Of a stretch of DNA of 64,000 nucleotides, positions 61,590 to 64,000 are shown piece by piece. The stretch lies in assembly GCF_000003815.2 (NCBI RefSeq), contig NC_049997.1:15705373-15769372 (forward strand). Reading direction: 5' to 3'. The position numbers and the translations under genes were made by a program. Each line of letters starts with the position of its first letter. Within the stretch, counting starts at the first letter, position 1. The notes under the pieces were generated by a model that had not been told where the DNA came from, did not search any database, and was given only the letters and a program-made list of their open reading frames with translations. Source of the stretch: Branchiostoma floridae. Its lineage: Eukaryota; Chordata; Leptocardii; Amphioxiformes; Branchiostomatidae.

Positions 61590-62087
61590 TAAAAACAAAC
61601 AACAACAATGTAAGAGTTGATGGTGGACAGGGAGTCATTCATGGTGCATCGTTTGTGTCAACACTCGGGCTATAAACAACAACAACAATGTAAGAGTTGA
61701 TGGTGGACAGGGAGTCATTCATGATGGTGCATCGTTTGTGTCAACACTCGGGCTATAAACAACAACAACAATGTAAGAGTTGATGGTGGACAGGGAGTCA
61801 TTCATGGTGCATCGTTTGTGTCAACACTCAGGCTGTAAACAACAACAACAATGTAAGAGTTGATGGTGGACAGGGAGTCATTCATGGTGCATCGTTTGTG
61901 TCAACACTTGGGCAATAAACAACAACAATGTAAGAGTTGATGGTGGACAGGGAGTCATTTATGGTGCATCGTTTGTGTCAACACTCAGGCTGTAAACAAC
62001 AACAACAATGTAAGAGTTGATGGTGGACAGGGAGTCATTCATGGTGCATCGTTTGTGTCAACACTCGGTCATAAACAGCAACAACAA
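61590..62087. repeat. Tandem array of the PRDM4 start-exon segment
   Basis: Units of about 77-83 bp (TGATGGTGGACAGGGAGTCA...GTGTCAACACTCGGGCT, then AACAACAACAATGTAAGAGT) run into the gap at 62088, six or more beyond the genic copy. On the minus strand each unit carries an acceptor-like TTTATAG, then CCCGAGTGTTGACACAAACG, an ATG and MNDSLSTIN codons. It then leaves the exon sequence before the donor. Confidence 0.9.
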
Positions 62088-62388
62088 NNNNNNNNNNNNN
62101 NNNNNNNNNNNNNNNNNNNNNNNNNNNNNNNNNNNNNNNNNNNNNNNNNNNNNNNNNNNNNNNNNNNNNNNNNNNNNNNNNNNNNNNNNNNNNNNNNNNN
62201 NNNNNNNNNNNNNNNNNNNNNNNNNNNNNNNNNNNNNNNNNNNNNNNNNNNNNNNNNNNNNNNNNNNNNNNNNNNNNNNNNNNNNNNNNNNNNNNNNNNN
62301 NNNNNNNNNNNNNNNNNNNNNNNNNNNNNNNNNNNNNNNNNNNNNNNNNNNNNNNNNNNNNNNNNNNNNNNNNNNNNNNNNNNNNNNN
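62088..62388. other. Assembly gap (N run)
   Basis: A run of N starting inside the tandem array, so the copy number cannot be read. Confidence 0.98.
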
Positions 62389-64000
62389 TCAAATACGGGC
62401 TCCAAATCTCCCATGTCTAGCCGAATTCGAACCTGCTTCCACAATGTTCCATCTGACGTAATTCGAACCGAACCCGTGTTCTATTTGGGGTCATCTGCGG
62501 CCGTTGCCGGTAAAACACTGCTGGCTAGCCTTTTTTGCCAACCTCATTGAATTAGCCAAAAAAGATAGTTTTTCCCCAATATAAACAAATTTCTGGACAG
62601 TACATTTATGCTATCACTTTGTTTGGGACATGTAATATTTAACAAAACTACTGACGTTTGTATTGGTGACCTTGAATATTATAAGTGTTGTTTACACCGG
62701 TATCAATTTCATCCTCCCGCTATCCGTGCGTCATGACATGCGTGCAAACATCGTTTAAGATCGCGACCAAGAAGAGTCCAAATTAAGTCATTGACGGCTC
62801 AAAATAACCGCAATGGTTTTCCCGAGATTTTTGTTTTTGGGATTTTTAGAAAATGCCTTCGATTTTGAATTATTGGTAATTAAGTGCGAAAAATGCAATT
62901 TTTTGGCATATTTTCGACTGTAACTTTGCTTGAAATCAAAAATTAAAAAATCCCCAAAACAGAAAGTTTTCTTTTCCTCATAGATTACGAAAAATATAAA
63001 AATTAAGAATTTCCGATGACACATGCGGCCCATCTTATCAAGAGTTTGGTCAAAGTAAAGGCCTTCCTGAAAACAGTAAATGATCGTCTCTTTTAGCAAC
63101 ATCGAAACAAAACAGCTATTCGAATTCAAAAGACAAGATTCAAAGTATGTAAAATTGCTAATTTAATGTTATTTGGAAACATTTTCCTTGTCAAAACATT
63201 TTGTTTATTTTCAAATAATTTACGGGTAGCCAAAAGTAGGCTTTCAGTAACCCGATATTCTGTCGAACGCGCATATCAACGGGAAAGAATACCCTAGCAA
63301 CCGACCGCCGTGTTTCTATATGATTGCAACTTAGATCAAGGAGGTTGATAAGAGCTTTTTTTGACTCAACAGTATGTTTTTACTGCTTGACAACTTTTCT
63401 GTGTTCACCATTTCCCAGCGGTGAACCAGGTGACTCTCCTGGGCAGGGTAGGGCAGGACCCTCAGCTCCGGGGAGGGCTCGGGAACCGCTCTGTAACTGT
63501 CTTCAGTATGGCAACCAATGAGAGATGGCAAGGGGAGGAAGGTTGGTTTTAAAGTTCAACCTTTGTAAATTTGCATTGATATTGAAGTTTTTCAACTGAC
63601 ATACAACACAAAATTTGCTCACGTCAAATTTTCAGTTGCACATCCGTCAACCTTCTTCAGGAGTGATGATTCAATTACTCTGAGCACGTGACTTGAAGGC
63701 ACCAGAATCATAGATGCCTGGCAGGTGGTATCGACTCCCATCTCTGTAAAGTGTCGGCTGGTGTGCTGTATGGTTTGCGTTGTATGACAGTTGAAAAACT
63801 TCAATATGAAATATATCAACACAGATGAGCTTTCATGCTAAAATTTGAATTGATGTTGGATGAAGCCAATAGTGGGATTAGTGTCAAGCTGTCTGTACAT
63901 ATGTCTGTTTGTCTGTTGGTTTTTTTTTCTTTATGCCAATCATGATCATGACTGACAGGAAGTAGAGATCAGAGTTGTTAGAGTGTCAGGAAGTAGGCAG
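62389..64000. other. PRDM4 5' flank; no gene recognised
   Basis: AT-rich, apart from a GC-rich patch at about 63410-63500 that could be a PRDM4 promoter or non-coding first exon. At 63540-63860 lies a family P-like repeat: GTCAACCTTCTTCAGGAGTG, inverted TTGAAAAACTTCAATAT/ATATTGAAGTTTTTCAA ends, and CAACACAGATGAGCTTTC. Confidence 0.4.

Overview
The window reads as animal nuclear DNA. Genes are split by introns with GT..AG junctions, intergenic DNA is AT-rich and full of short foldback transposons, and there are tRNA-derived SINEs, non-LTR retrotransposon fragments, long microsatellites and five assembly gaps (N runs). Clear orthologues of CMP-sialic acid synthetase (CMAS) and PRDM4, together with the repeat style, suggest an invertebrate deuterostome, most likely a lancelet (Branchiostoma). 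That species guess is an inference; no search was run.

Layout. 1-4.6 kb: 3' exons of a plus-strand gene encoding a low-complexity protein rich in SH2- and SH3-type docking motifs. 4.6-7.4 kb: nested and adjacent foldback elements. 7.5-11.0 kb: a secreted acidic protein with a signal peptide and a duplicated final exon. 12.5-14.7 kb: a small five-exon secreted cysteine-rich protein built from symmetric phase-1 exons. 17.3-28.7 kb: CMAS copy A, plus strand, 11 coding exons. 28.7-36.1 kb: repeats, an unrecognised ORF and an orphan CMAS-like terminal exon. 36.1-51.1 kb: CMAS copy B, minus strand, 12 coding exons including an N-terminal exon with a basic NLS-like motif. 51.9-61.6 kb: PRDM4, minus strand, 11 coding exons giving a zinc knuckle, a PR/SET domain and seven C2H2-type fingers. 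61.6-64.0 kb: a tandem array of the PRDM4 start exon, a gap and repeats.

The two CMAS genes lie tail to tail with identical internal exon lengths and phases. They are an inverted duplication that diverged mainly at both termini. All splice joins given here were checked by hand for phase and by residue similarity to remembered family members, not by transcript data.

The most unusual pattern is repeated partial-exon tandem duplication that copies splice sites. It affects the PRDM4 start exon (several copies), the PRDM4 PR-domain exon 3' end (three copies) and the CMAS B fifth-from-shared exon donor (two copies). No prokaryotic-type operon, CRISPR or defence system is present.
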